Shown here piece after piece: positions 45,901 to 58,631 of a DNA stretch of 64,000 nucleotides (its first letter is position 1; every line of letters begins with the position of its first letter). This DNA comes from Ophthalmolycus amberensis. Its lineage: Eukaryota > Chordata > Actinopteri > Perciformes > Zoarcidae. The stretch is from positions 1,524,001 to 1,588,000 of the forward strand of contig JAFEUB010000064.1 of the NCBI GenBank assembly GCA_024529925.1. Direction: 5' to 3'. The notes under the pieces are model-generated. The model ran no database searches and was not told the DNA's origin. It saw nothing but the letters and a program-made list of their open reading frames with translations. The translations under genes and the position numbers were made by a program.

Positions 45901-48552
45901 CTTCTCCACCTGGGTCTTCTTGTACCACCATTTTAGATACCTGGACGAACACAAACACACCATCGAGCACACAGATCACCTTTCAATCATAAGTGGAAGA
46001 GTTTAAAGTAAATGAAGATGGCGGAAAACAAGCGAGGAAATCAGCAACTATTCAGTCAGTTATAACACAGCTTAGCATGACACCCTAACTACAGTCATGT
46101 GTTACAGGGTTATGAATAGGCTTGCTCTTATCAAATGAGTTAATGATTAACCAACACAAGCACATGTGCAGTTGGTTAACATGCTTTTTCTCCGTGCCTG
46201 TTTAAAGGGCATTTTTAATCCTTGAGCACTGGAAGAGAAAGAGGGAATTGTGCAGCTGCATAGAGGAAGCACTTGTAAGTTGAGGGGAATGAAGTCAAAG
46301 TGGCCGCTCTACTCTTTGCCGACTCATGTTAGCAGTGCGAGTATGTGTAGCACGTGTGCAGGAATGTGAGTCCAGTTGCAGCACTCGCCATCACACCGGG
46401 GTTGTGGTGTAAAATATTAATGAGGCTGCGTTACAAAAGGTTTCAAACGGCTCCCGAGGCCCGAGGATCAGAAGATCGCGGTTAACGCGAGTCATTTATG
46501 TTCTGAACTCCCGGACGCGGTGGACTTTCTGCTCTAATGCAGAACGCTGCTGCAGGGTTGAGGGGTTGAGTGCTACAAATCTCTTGTATTAACACCACCG
46601 GGGATCATGTTTACACCCTCATCCTTGCTTGATCCAAGGCAGGTTTATCTGTTTAACGGTTCAGGGACCCCTCAACTGGAGCAAACCAGAGAGCACGAGC
46701 TTCAACAAACACCTCTCTGTTGCTGCCTGTATAGCAGGGTTTTACTGCCATTCAGATCCTGAAGCATCTCGTCTCATAAACTAAACACTCCCTTTTTTCG
46801 AAATATGGCTTTTGCTGTGTGAAATGTAGCTTTGTGCTCAGCATTACGATCTTGTTTGCACACCGAAGTAATCAATAACGAGTCATCCACAAAGGGGCTT
46901 TCTGCTGGTTTTGAGGGAAGATCCCACGCAGCTGCAAAACTACTGTGAATGCCAATGCAGGGCCGGACTGTATTGCAAACAATGACTTCAGAGGAAAAGC
47001 AACAAAGGTCCGCTCCACTCGGGAGATGAATAGGATCAGTTAAAGAGAGTTATTTGAAGCCGCGGCAGGTTGCATTATTGTCGGGGTCTTGTTGTTCTGC
47101 GGCTCGGCTCTAATGCAGACGGTCAGTCCTCGCCCTGATCTGGCTCTGAATACAGGCCACGTACATTGTGCTAACCTCAATCTAACCTGTGCGCAGGCAT
47201 CTTGTTCCACAGTTTGTTTTTAGGTACAGTGTACTGTGCAAAAAGCCTAAATAATTGACTATATATCTATTTTTCTACCACTTCTGCTCCTATGGTGAAC
47301 ATTTTTTTTTTTAATTCTAGTAATCCTACATTGCAAAACCTCTCCCTCCAATGATGAAGAGCTGAAGGTGTGCCTCTACTTGGGTTGAATAGTACAACAC
47401 CCTCTCCAAACAACCTCCTCCAACATAATCTGTACAATGATTGACAAATGCCGCCACATAGATTAACCGACATAGGCGAAAAAGCTTTGTCTGCTTTTTT
47501 TTTGTTGCATTGGCCTAAACTGAGGCAGCAGTGTGTGTGTTTAGTTTTGCAGCAACATTGCAACAGATTTGAAGCGAAGCAAGATTGTGGCTCAATGTTA
47601 ACTTAAAGTGCTTCTATGTGGTTTGCTCACAGCTGTAAAGAAAACGACGACGTGTGGTGTCGAGCATGAACGAGCTCTGTTGTAACATTGCACTGCAGGT
47701 GTCACTGTGTGAAAAAGAAGCAGCGGCGACGGTATATAAAAGCTTGAGTTATTCACTTAAATTCATCAACAAGTAAACACATCGGAGTCTAAATCGCCTG
47801 ATGACGGTCACATCTGACTCACTCCCACACACTCTCAGGATTGAACTAAGTGAGAGGAAGTGTTTCTTGCCCAGCGCCCAACAATCCACCACATCTGCAG
47901 GATGTCTGACTTTGCGTCTCGGATGTCAGCAGGTTGTCAGAACAAAACAAACGCGATCAGATCGGCAGATGTCGAGGACTGTGATCTGAGATGGAACTGG
48001 AGGGGGAACACTTCAGCTGCAGAGATTTAAGCAGCTCTGGAAGCTTTACAAGCAGACACACAGACACAGCAACTCACTTGTTCCTCAAGACTTTGAGAAA
48101 GCCGTGGCAGTCAGTTTTAACTGCAGCTTGTGTCAATAGTGGTAACAATCTCTCGGGTGTGGCTTTCATCGTCATAGAAAACTGGTTATGGAATAACAGA
48201 CGTTTTGCTTTTTACACTGCCTTAAGTAAATACTCCCTTCTCATTGAACTAATCAGTGTCTCAACTCAGAGTATTTCAACTGTGCTCAAGTGTACTGCAT
48301 GTAAACAGTAGTGCATGTGCAGTGTTTTGTACTGTACATGAGGGTTAGGGTGTCTCACCTGATTCCGAGCCCGATGTGCTCCACGACGTTGGACAGTGAG
48401 ACGTCTTTTGCTTGAAAGGGCTTCCTCTTCTCCTTGAACTCGTGCGCCAGACAGATCCGCCAACCCTCCTTGGGTACTCCACATCCCACTTCCTTAGAGA
48501 CATAGCTACTCATGAGGTCCGCTGAGGATTTCTCACCCCACTCTGTGTTCAT
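39962..48552 (-). CDS. gba2: Non-lysosomal glucosylceramidase (beta-glucosidase 2)
   Basis: Cleaves glucosylceramide to glucose and ceramide at the cytosolic face of ER/Golgi-type membranes (family knowledge; glycoside hydrolase GH116). Coding exons in transcription order: 48359-48552, 45849-45940, 45515-45630, 44869-45087, 44479-44718, 44165-44267, 43717-43870, 43294-43419, 42964-43148, 42616-42720, 42408-42515, 42154-42305, 41895-42001, 41346-41488, 40913-41028, 40394-40585, 39962-40216. They join in frame to 868 aa. The N-terminal domain includes GWRICLAHEF and GGIGGGTITRGWRG. The catalytic (alpha/alpha)6 part carries FNELYF with the expected nucleophile E428. D580 in VYRD is the likely acid/base, at the 152-residue spacing I recall for bacterial GH116. 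The start is the first in-frame ATG of exon 1 (AAAATGA context). Human GBA2 is longer at its N-terminus (927 aa), so an upstream exon is possible. Intron 15 has a GC donor. Divergent from rgp1. Confidence 0.95.
45941..48358 (-). other. GBA2 intron 1 (2.4 kb)
   Basis: The longest intron of the gene, lying between the first coding exon (donor gtgag at 48,354-48,358) and exon 2. I see no second gene, RNA or recognisable transposon. A mono-T run sits near 47,303 and another near 47,498. It is a possible site for regulatory elements, but nothing specific supports that. Confidence 0.7.
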
Positions 48553-50492
48553 TTTAGCAGGATACTCAATGGGGAGCTTAAAGTATGTACGAATGGAGGC
48601 CAAAAAAACACTTTGGGATTACAAACGGGGAGTTGTCACCAGCTTTTTGCCAAAGGAGTGAGTTTATCGTGCATTCAATATAGGGCAGAAATGCTGAGGA
48701 GCTCCATGTGAATTATATAATTGGATCAAAAGGCTTCAAAGCGTCATTTCTGTGGCGGTAAACCGGTTCTCGGTTCACGAGCTCTGAATACCTGCAGGAA
48801 AATACTTGCTCCTTCGTGTAGAAGGTCCCAGTGCCATTATAACATTGATATTATCCACAAGAGAAATTAGCCTCTATATCATCGGGGACCAGATGCAGCA
48901 AGTTGCATCAACAACACCCTCTGGATTCCTGTTTTTAGGAGGTTGCAGACCCCTTTGCCCCCCTTTTGCAATGGAGACCGGATGTTTCAGCAGCAGCTGG
49001 ATGGATGACAGCTTAAGACCAACAGGACGTATCGGGACACCTACAATGAGATCAAAGAGGATCAAACTAAATGGGTTAAAACGGAGTGATCACATTTAAA
49101 CTGCAGGACGGTTGAGATCAAGCATGCGTCAAAGTAACCTACGTTGAAACAGTAGGTTTAGATCACCTTTGCCATTAATGACGTACCGTTAGCTAAAACA
49201 ACCCTATGTAGCAGTGGCTAACAACACTAGCTAACTAGGCATTAAAAATAGTTGATTCTGTTTTTGTAAATACCAGAGTTAGCGCGTCATCCCACTGCTG
49301 CTACACACCAGAGCTCTGCGTTGTCAGTTAGCAAGGCGCTCTGGATGAAAATCGTTGATAGTGATGAAAATATGCCCTCAGCGTTAACTCTCAGATAACA
49401 CGAGCGCGCAGGTTGCCATCGCATACCGCCTCCTTTTACAATATTGGCAGATCCAAACTACAACCAAGCTACTGGGCCTACCTGAGACGAAATATCAAAT
49501 AATGGCTAATTGTTGCTGGTAGTTTAATGGAGTCAAAATCAGTGAACACTGTTTACTGAACAGCCAGGAAGTAACTTATGTCTGACAAACCTGACCCAGG
49601 GATTTCAAAACCAACGACAGGAAAGCTGCTGCTAAGGCTGTACCATTATGGGCATAAGGGGGGGATTACATTCACCCCCACGTATTAATCTTGCCTCCAA
49701 CTGACATTCATCGGCACATTAAAAAAACCTTGCTATTTATATAAATATTATAAAACAACTTATGTCGATTGCGACAGTATTGGCACACAAAAACAAAGAT
49801 TATTTGTGAATATTGAGTTTACAACTCCCTACTAGTTACCATAGCAACATTCCACCGCTAGTCTCCTGTGCCACGGGACGTCTTCTAAGTGGCCGACCAA
49901 AAACTATTACTGGGATTCTACACTGTCCTTTTTTATTCTTTCAGACATATTTTAACGATTGAGATACCACTGTGATGTTAAACAGATCCTATACTAATAT
50001 ATTTATTTTAGTTTTTTTCTGATACTTGTTGTTATTTAGGAGTTTTACTTTTCCTTGGTTCGTGATTGGTCGTAAAGCACCCGGATGTTTATTTGTTTAC
50101 TGTAGCTGTGCTGGAACGCTAGCTAACCAGATACGCAATGCCTAGTTCTTCTGGAAAGAAAGTCAAATTGTGCATCGTTTTACTCAATAAGCGAATTTAG
50201 GTGCACCCTGTGATAAGACTACTGTCTACTGCTACTGTCTGTTCAAAGGTATGCATTGCAATTACCCCTTGAAACAGCAGCCATTAGCTAGCAAGCGACA
50301 CCAAACAAGTTAACTTCTGTCTCCAGTCTGCTTGTTGTGGTAATAAGTGTATGAAAACTCAGCTAACTTAATTATCATCTTGCTAGGATAACAAAGTGTT
50401 TTGGATCCAAATGCATTTTATTTTCCATAACAGTGATTTTATGTTTAATGTCGGTTACGTAACGTTGGTGTTGTCGGTGTGTGTGGTTACAG
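48553..50492. promoter_or_regulatory. Divergent intergenic region between GBA2 and RGP1
   Basis: About 1.9 kb separates the two start codons, so the genes are head to head and may share a promoter. An inverted CCAAT box (ATTGG, 50,065-50,069) lies upstream of a plausible non-coding first exon of rgp1 that ends at 50,248 (AAAG followed by gtatgc). The rgp1 ATG lies directly after an acceptor at 50,492, so a 5' UTR exon is required. No coding frame is supported between 48,600 and 50,000. Confidence 0.5.
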
Positions 50493-53439
50493 ATGATCGA
50501 GGTGGTGGCCTCCATGGCCCGGGGCCCCGTGTTTCTCGCCGGGGAGCTCATGGAGAGTCTCATAACTTTTACCAACCCGATGTCCCACCTGTCCACCTCA
50601 GCCAGCTGGTAGGACTGAACTCCCTTCACCTCTTTATTCATCACAGACCTGAAATAAAACCTAGAGATGCCAATTTCTGTCTGTTGAGACAACATCCAAA
50701 TCAGCAAAGAGTACTAGACAGAATCATATTTTAAATATAATGTAGATGGAAGACTAAGGTCCTTGTGTGCACAAACAAGGGATGGTACCCCACTACTGGC
50801 AATTCCCAAGGGCAGATAATAATAGTATTCAGGATCTGTACGTCATTATTTTTACACAAATTGTAACCCCGTGTGGACATGGACCATGTGATGCAGGACA
50901 CTCTATAAACTCCCCTTGTGTAACCCTTGTGTTTTCTGGCTGTGTCCCAGTGAGATGCTGGCATGGGCCAGTGCCCAGATCCACTGCCAGTTTCATGCCT
51001 GTGAGAACAGAGTGGCTCTGCCGGCCCAGGGCAACAAACAGGACGTCCAGGCTGAGAGCAACACGGTGCTCATTCCAAACAGAGGTTAGTTATCTGAGAT
51101 AAGCAGAAATCAAAATCACTATCATGCATATAAACACATTCATTGGAGTATATTTACATGGAGTATGTGTTATGTTTTAAGATAAACAACATTTTAAAGG
51201 GCTCTGGATATTATTAGCTTTGTTTTAATAGCCTTATTGCTTCATGTGTAAAATGCTTTCTTTAACAGGAGAGAGAGGTCAGTGTGTTCTGGACACACCA
51301 CCTAAGATATTATTCTGTGACCTGCGCCTGGACCCTGGGGAGAGCAAAACCTGTATGTGTGTACATATGTGATTAACATAAGTCATAAAACTATGACAAA
51401 ATAAGGCTACTTTTAAAAGGAAGAAATAAAAACCACAGAGATTGCTTGTCGAAATGACAACTTTACATCATAGAGATGTTAAACGTTTCTTATCCAGTAT
51501 TTTTTGCAACATTTATAAAATAACATATTTGTTTCTGTGTGTGATTCAAACAGTGTGACGTGCGTATTCGCTCTCCCACAGATTCGTACAGTGAGATCGT
51601 ACCCGTAGATGGTCCTCCTAGTTTCCGTGGTCAGGCGGTGAAGTACGTCTACAAACTGACCATCGGCTGCCAGAGAGTCAACTCTCCGATCAAACTACTC
51701 CGGGTTCCCTTCAGAGTGCTGGTTCTGCAAGGTGAGCTGCATTTGGACTACTTTTAATTTCAGTTGCTCGCATTGTGTGCCGCAAAGATTCCAGCGCTAA
51801 TGAGGTGTGTCACTTACACTTTGAAACCGCAGGAGAAATGATTACTTATACTTAAGCATTATATATGAAGAACAGAATGAGGAAAACTACAGTAACAACC
51901 GGATGAACGCTGATTAAAACAAAGGAAAGGGACCAGTTTATTTCGCTATTTATTCTACTCTTTGAGTCTGTAGAAATAACAACAGTTTAGTGCCTCGCCT
52001 ACAAATGGCGTTGCAAAAATTCTTTAGATGTTATCTGACTTCTATCACGCTGAGAAATGTTGCATTTTGACATTTTCCTGTCCAACCTGTAGGCATGCCG
52101 GAGCCTCCATTCCCCCAGGATGAGGAGGTTTCCCCCTCCAACCCGTTCCTGGAGGAAGAGGAAGCGAGCCGCAGGGATGCTCGGCCTTTGGAGAGAGCAT
52201 TAGACATGCTGATGGTCACTACCTCAAGACGCTGCCCCCGTGAGTCACTGCTCTGTCTCGCTGCTCTTTGTTATAGTTTAAAGCACTGTATTATATAACT
52301 CAACCCAAAGCAGGATTCATGTTTGTCTGTTTAAGTTATTATTGCTATTTTATTGTCTCTGGGCCTGTAAATAATACTGTTATTCTACTTTAATCTTCTT
52401 TTCTGAATAATGTTTTCCACTGTTTTTTTATTTGGATGGCTTGTGTGTTCCTTTGTGTTGTCCAGAGATGTTTAATATCACCAATGTTCGTGGGAAAGTG
52501 GCAAAGTTCTGCATCTTCAAGATGGTTTACAGACTCGGGGAGGACATCATCGGCACATTCAACTTCTCAGAGGGAGACATTCCCTGCCTGCAGGTTTGTT
52601 TGCCGGTCTTTTTTTTTTTGTACATTTCTGCTCCCTCTGTTTTTGTACATTCGTTTTTAAGACTTTAATCATATTTGTGTATATGTCTTCCAGTATTCTG
52701 TGAGCCTTCAGAACGAGGAGGAGATCCAGCAGCAGTACCAGCGGCGCCCCGGACAGGTCATCAGTGTGACTGGATACGGGCGACACATGGAGTCCTGCCT
52801 CCACACGGCCTCCAGCCATTTCTCTCTCCCTGTCCCCCTCAACGTCACGCCGGGCTTCAGCACAGACATCGGTCAGTCATCGGCAGATATACTTAATATA
52901 GAAATCATTCACACATCACATGTTGAGCATTTTACACATATAAAGTGAAAACTTTAACAGATTTGTCCCACCCAGGTAAAAGCACCAGGTGGAGTTTTTG
53001 ACCACAATTTGACCACAAACATAATATTCATATTTGTAGATTCATTGTGACTTACACTTTCTGAAGTTATCATTATCGCTGATGTCTATGGTAAAAAAAA
53101 TGGCCAAAAATCCGCTTTGAAGTCAAGAAAAAAATGCTTTCGGATAACTTCAGAATCCTCACTTATAAATCACACATCAACTGAACCACCAAACATTTGA
53201 ACTCTGCCTGTACAGTGATGCTGAGGTGGCGCCTTCACTTTGAATTCGTCACCGCCAGGGAGCCCATGGAACCGCCCACGGTTCTGCAGAACCAATCAGA
53301 GGTCACAGTTTGGGCAGGGGCGGAGCATGTCGATGTGGATACCTTCAGCTGGGATCTGCCCATCAAAGTCCTGCCCACCAACCCGGCCTTGGCGTCCTAC
53401 ATGTCCCACTTTACAGGGACCAACAGCATCAGTATTTGA
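50493..53439 (+). CDS. rgp1: RAB6A-GEF complex partner protein 2 (RGP1)
   Basis: Partner of RIC1 in the guanine-nucleotide exchange factor that activates RAB6A at the Golgi for endosome-to-Golgi retrograde transport (family knowledge). Coding exons: 50493-50608, 50951-51084, 51269-51352, 51582-51731, 52093-52239, 52466-52593, 52694-52871, 53216-53439. They join to 386 aa against 391 in human. Recognisable blocks are MIEVVASMARGPVFLAGE at the start, GERGQC and PPKILFCDLRLDPGES, SFRGQAVKYVYKLTIGCQRV, YRLGEDIIGTFNF, and the C-terminal RWRLHFEFVT and DTFSWDLPIKVLPT. The overall make-up is a beta-rich arrestin-like fold (Rgp1 domain). All introns are GT-AG. The start codon opens the first coding exon, implying an upstream UTR exon. 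Convergent with msmp. Confidence 0.95.
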
Positions 53440-53488
53440 CTGTTGTGAACGAGAGATAGTCGCGAGTTACTATGTTTCTGAGGATATC

Positions 53489-53530
53489 TGTGTGAGTGTG
53501 AGTGTGTGTGTGTGTGTGTGTGTGAGTGTG
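53489..53530 (+). repeat. (GT)n microsatellite in the RGP1 3' UTR
   Basis: Alternating TG with occasional TGAG interruptions, starting about 50 bp after the rgp1 stop codon and upstream of the predicted polyadenylation site, so probably transcribed. Confidence 0.85.
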
Positions 53531-53909
53531 CAAGAGAGACAGAGACAGTTTTTTTCTTTGCAGATGAGAACAGAGGTATACATTTCAGTAACAAAGGAGC
53601 ATTATTTTTGTTTCTCTTGTATATGCAGTGCCAGTGATGATTCCATATGTATATTATGCAACTTATGTTTTGCCTTTTTTCATATGCATTTTGCAGTGCG
53701 TCTTAACTTTTTGGACCCTTATGACGTGCAGCTATCTCCGTGGTTGATGTATATTTCTGTATTTATTTCACTTTTGATTCCTTTACTCCTCTCTTTCTCA
53801 TTTTATGAAAAAAAATGTTTCTCACTCAAAATGTTTTTATTGTAAACTGTTTTTTTTCTCAGCTTGAGCAAAAGCTTTATCAAGATGTAAATGCTACAAG
53901 AGAAAAAAT

Positions 53910-53915
53910 AATAAA
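53910..53915 (+). promoter_or_regulatory. RGP1 polyadenylation signal AATAAA
   Basis: First good plus-strand AATAAA after the stop codon, giving a 3' UTR of about 0.5 kb, with a T-rich stretch further downstream. Confidence 0.6.
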
Positions 53916-53997
53916 AAGTGTGATTTAAATTTGATAGATTACATGTGAGGAAGTCCGTCATTAATTCACAAAACACAGTTTTCTTTGTAAACAAGAT

Positions 53998-54003
53998 TTT
54001 TAT
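53998..54003 (-). promoter_or_regulatory. MSMP polyadenylation signal AATAAA (minus strand)
   Basis: About 410 bp past the msmp stop. Together with the rgp1 signal at 53,910 it defines tail-to-tail transcripts ending within about 100 bp of each other. Confidence 0.5.
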
Positions 54004-54409
54004 TTTGAGCGTAAATGAGTTACAGCAGAGAACAGGTCAAATCCAACAGGAATTCATAAATTTACAATTAGTAATTATTGGATTAATTAAAGAATCGGAC
54101 ACAGCCTACTGTAATAACTCATTTTTAAAACAACAATGATGCCTAAACATTTTTAAATGTATTACTGAGGTGCATTATTTGGTGGGCTCAGTGTTAAAAA
54201 TATTGTCTGCTGGATTTTTACTTAAATATATTTTCACAGACACACTTCACTCACATTTCCTTCATACAATCCAAAAAGCACAGATGCCGTTAAAGTGTTT
54301 TATATTAGTACAGTGTGTATATAAAAGTGGTTACTGGTATTTAACTATCGTGAGTATTGGTTTCACAGGCGAATCGATTGAGCAGATAGTTGCTGGTCTC
54401 AGCAGTTTT

Positions 54410-55355
54410 CTACCCCACGAGGTGTTGCTGCAGCTGAAGCGATCCTTGGCCGGGGTCCCTGATGTCCTCGCCAGGGTAGCAGAGCAAGCGGGGATCGGCT
54501 GTCTGGACCAGGGACGCTTTGCAAGTCAATGACTCCACCCGCATCTCACACCACGCAGGGAAATCCACCGGCCGATGCACCCTGGACAGTTATCAAGGTA
54601 AGGGAGAAGAATTCTGTGCAGTTTTTCAACCACTCTTATGGCTTAAAAAAAAAAACACTTTCCCTTGCACGCTAAACTTTATTCTCTGTAAAGTGGACCG
54701 TAATAACCTCCATTCCATGCTACTTTATATGTCTTCTCTACTACACATCAGAGAGAAATACGCTTGTTTTTCAACTACCGTATCGTTTTTTCAGTTACGA
54801 TATGAAGCATATGATACACTTGTAAAATATATAGAAAAATGTGAGTATAAAATATGATATTTAATGTATCCTTAAACTTCTCAAGTATATAAAATAGCGC
54901 CACTGATGAATGCTTACTCCACTGTATGAAGACACATCAGTTTAGATCCACCACTATGAAGTAACTTCTACTCTCTTGTTCCGTCTCTCTGAAGCCATCG
55001 TAACTTGTTGGCGTCTGGACACCAAAACCACACAGGTCGTTTGTTTACTCACGTCTCGCAGCAACCGACGCCGACGGGGTGCAGGCAGGTGCACTGCATA
55101 CAAGCGTTGTCCATCCAGCTTTCACCCAGCGTGTAGTGCCTCCCCTCGAACACACACAGTTCTGGAACACATGGCAGTCAAATATTAATGTTGATACATA
55201 TTTAATTCCTGAAGTCAAGATAAGATTTTAGAGCACGGGATCTTACCTCTGGAGTTGAAGTGGCACAACATGGGTGCAGCAGACCCACCACTGGTGCACA
55301 GAAGAAACACTGCAGCTGCAAGCATCCAGTTAACCCCGGCGAGCTCCATCTTCAT
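54410..55355 (-). CDS. msmp: Prostate-associated microseminoprotein (MSMP-like)
   Basis: Small secreted cysteine-rich protein of the beta-microseminoprotein family. The human member is reported as a chemotactic ligand (family knowledge). Three exons: 55247-55355, 55053-55161, 54410-54581, giving 129 aa. Residues 1-27 form a signal peptide with a hydrophobic core (MLAAAVFLL) and a likely cut near GGSAA. The mature part has ten cysteines (C31, 39, 57, 60, 62, 70, 71, 84, 93, 107), as expected for five disulfides. The block YTLGESWMDNACMQCTCLHP followed by VGVGCC is close to human MSMP. The C-terminus is shorter than in human. Two ATGs stand at codons 1 and 3; I took the first. Its place beside rgp1 matches the human gene order, which supports orthology with MSMP rather than MSMB. 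Confidence 0.92.
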
Positions 55356-55399
55356 CTGGTCTGGTCAGATTCTAGCTCCCCTTCTCCCTTTACTCCCTT

Positions 55400-55406
55400 A
55401 TTTATA
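55400..55406 (-). promoter_or_regulatory. TATA box of MSMP
   Basis: TATAAAT on the minus strand, 45 bp upstream of the first ATG, so the 5' UTR would be only about 15-20 nt. A TATA promoter fits a tissue-restricted secreted protein. Confidence 0.6.
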
Positions 55407-55684
55407 CATCCCGGGGCTTTACGACCACGGCGTGGAGGTGTGGTCAGCGCCGTCATGTTGGCCCACAGGCCTGGCTGAGGACGGTGTCGGCGGTGCCATC
55501 CATTGGGGAATCAGGAGGTGGTGGTTTGCTTGGAGGAGGTAAAGATCTTGGCGCGGTTTTGGCACTCCGGAGATCACCTCGCTGCGCTTCAGCGGGCATG
55601 AACCTCTAAAGTGATAGAAACAATGACACATCCATGTGGTGACTAAGAGAGGGAAGGGAAGGAGAGGGGTGAGATGGAGGGCAG

Positions 55685-55756
55685 GGAGAGAGAGAGAGAG
55701 AGAGGTGAGGTCCAAGGAGAGTCGGAGCAAGAGAGAGAGAGGAGAGAAAGAGGGAT
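55685..55756. repeat. GA-rich simple repeat
   Basis: Two (GA)n stretches separated by about 25 bp of purine-rich DNA, upstream of msmp on its promoter side. Confidence 0.8.
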
Positions 55757-58100
55757 GGAATGGAATTATCAAACATGATTCATCACCATTCAACCTCTCA
55801 TAAGAAGTGACTAATGCGCATGTAAAACACATGCCTAAATACTGATCTACTGAAATTAATAAATCAAATGTTTAGACTCAAAATACAGTTAAAAGAGCTT
55901 CTGATGATCTGCCTTTCAAGTCAACAGAAAACATTAGATACTTTAGTGGAGAAACATATTTTATGCAGATGCTTCATACAAGTCACAAGGAGTCACTGAA
56001 GGGTTTAATGAGTGTGAACATTATGTAAATGACGAGCAGTCACCAGATCTCAAACCACTTTCAAAGTCTTACCTTATCTTCTTTTGGGAGAATGATGTTC
56101 GTCCCTCCAGTAGAGTTCAGAGACATTGTTGGTTTTCTCACCCATCCTGTGATACACACGATAGTCTGCACACATGTGCATTTCTGCTGCAGGGGCCCGC
56201 TGTCACCTCTGACCCCTCAGTCTACCTCAGCAGGATTATCTCATGTGTGATGATGAAGTATGATGTCACATCGTTAACTGCAGTCTGTGTCCTCATGCGG
56301 GTCCAACCGTCCAACCCAAAAAAGGAATGACGGACACATACAAAGACTTACAATGGTATTTATGTATTCGATTTAATATCATATATACAACTTCTTTTGT
56401 AGAGCTCAACCGTCATGTCAGAGGATCGATATTATCAGACGGTATTGGATTTTTAGTATAATAGTAAATAATAATGAAAATACAATATTGCAGAGAAACG
56501 ATGCTGAAAGTAATTTAGAAAATGATTTTATTTAATGCACAGTTTCAACAGAAGTTGATTAGTAGATGTTGACTAAAATGTTGTCAAAGCAATAATTCAC
56601 CATTGTTTTTCTGGAGCTTTCAGCAAGTCCTCCCATGATCTTCATCCACTGACAAAAGGTTATGAGATGTGGCTGAAAGAAATAGAAAAAACAAATAAGT
56701 GGACCTTGTGAATAGAATAAATGTATTTTTTTTAGACCTTTTATACACTTTTGTACTTCTATCCCAACTTTTTTTTACCACAGGAGGTCATTACTCTCAT
56801 AACTTAAATACATGTCCTTGTGTACATTATTGTCAGTTCCTCCTCCACTACATTTGATTCAGATGCTGCTTCAGAGGATGGAAGCAGTTTTAACGGCAGA
56901 TGTTCTTCCATAAGTTCAACTCGGGTGGTGCTGACCTCTTCAGAGCCTCTTCAGAGCCTGTGGGTCCCATACAACACCCTGGCGATGAGTTCACACCCTG
57001 ATTTGACAACCGTTTGTCGTCAGCGTTGATGAAATGGGAGGACCTCATCAAAACAAAAGATGAGGATTTTCCTGTCACACACCCGTTGCCCTTCACGGAT
57101 GTGCACTTAATTGGAGACAAGTGCGTTTTAATTGGGGAGAACTTTCTGTTTGAAAGTTGGAGGGGCTGTCATCGTGTTTGGTCAAAGGGCTGCGTTTGTT
57201 GGGACTTCTTCAAAGTCGATAAATATCTTCCATAGAGACAAACTTCACCGCAAGAGGCCAGTAAACTCCTGTGTAAAACCTTTCTTTGATATAATGAATC
57301 TATATATTTCTATGAATATATGTCAATTCCAGCAAATGATTAATCATACACATACATAGTACTATGCATATTTTAAGAGAATGCCTAATTCATAGCCTCA
57401 CATTACCTAAAATGTTGTGCTTCAATTTAGCTGCATAGTATTTTCTTTAATTGTACAGGGTATTGTACATCTCTGATACCATATACAAAGGTCTGTCTGA
57501 TTTGCAATTAGTACCACTATTAATCGCTTTTTAATAAACAAATAAATCCCATCCAATTTTGACCTATAGTATACCAAAAGTACAGTTGAAATGAAATGCA
57601 TGTTGTTACAAAACGTACAAAATTGTGTGTACTCTCCCAAACTTTGCAAAGAACATTTACAAAGGCTCTGGCAACAGCACACAAAATGAAAAAATAATGT
57701 CAAAAATACAAATTTACTGGCTTTAGAAACACAATTCTATAGTCGAACCATAATAGCTTCTCCATAATTTATGCATGTCTTTCTTTGTTATCCTTAATGA
57801 TTAAATGTACATAACATATTCATACAGCTGCATGTTAATTTACTTTTATAACCAAAATACTTGTCAAAAAAGTACAAAAAAAGTACAAAAAAAAGTTATG
57901 TTATTAACAGATCAGTTGTAGCTTTTAACCAATTGATATTAAGTTTCTCATCAATTATTTAGACATATTAACATCAAGTAAAGTCGCTTCTAAACTGTTA
58001 CATTTTATTATTATTTAACTATATTGACTGAAAAAAAATAATATATATATAGCGTAATATGTATTGTATTTTTATTTTATTTATTTATGTGGCTCAGGAC
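55757..58100. other. Intergenic DNA between MSMP and PIK3C3
   Basis: About 2.3 kb, increasingly AT-rich to the right, with an (AT)n tract near 58,038-58,052. All open frames are short and lack splice context or family resemblance. I see no gene and no clear transposon. The NPR2 gene that follows MSMP in human is not present. Confidence 0.6.
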
Positions 58101-58105
58101 CACGA

Positions 58106-58240
58106 TCACGTGGTGTGGAGCACCAATTATATTCCTAAAATAATGCTTTATCAACTTTTACACTCTTGGGTGCACTGTGCCTTTAATAAGCATGCTATAA
58201 ACCACGCCCCTTTTCTACTTCCTTCTTGGTCCAATCAGGA
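58106..58240 (+). promoter_or_regulatory. Candidate PIK3C3 upstream promoter elements
   Basis: An E-box TCACGTG at 58,106-58,112, a CCACGCCCC box at 58,202-58,210 and a CCAAT box at 58,231-58,235, about 400-525 bp before the start codon. Their roles are inferred from motif identity only. Confidence 0.4.
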
Positions 58241-58631
58241 TCGACTAATCAACACACGACACAGCGATCCCCTGCTCGGTTTTATCAATCCTACTCCATC
58301 GAGGCTCGACTACTTTGGCCTGACGGTAGATTTTTGGCTGATGCTCTGTTGTGTAGCTACCTAAGAAAACATCCAAATCATGCCCGGTGAGACAGCCGTT
58401 AAAAACATGTCATCACCGTGAATACAGGTACTCAGAGGTATCTGTTTAAACTTGTGAACGGACTGATGAGGTAACTATCCGCGCGAGCAGCAGTTTAAAC
58501 GGGCTTCGGAGGAGTGTTTTTGAGGCCTTGTCGCAAACCCAACTGCTCCCAAAGTCTCGTTATAACCGTCCGGGATTTCATGTTGAAGTCGTCAGGTTTC
58601 TGGTTAAAATTGAGTGTTTTCCCGTCGGAGG

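Noticed and set aside
48806..49099. Plus-strand 97-codon frame upstream of GBA2
   Set aside because: No splice context, domain or similarity that I recognise, and it lies in probable promoter or UTR DNA.
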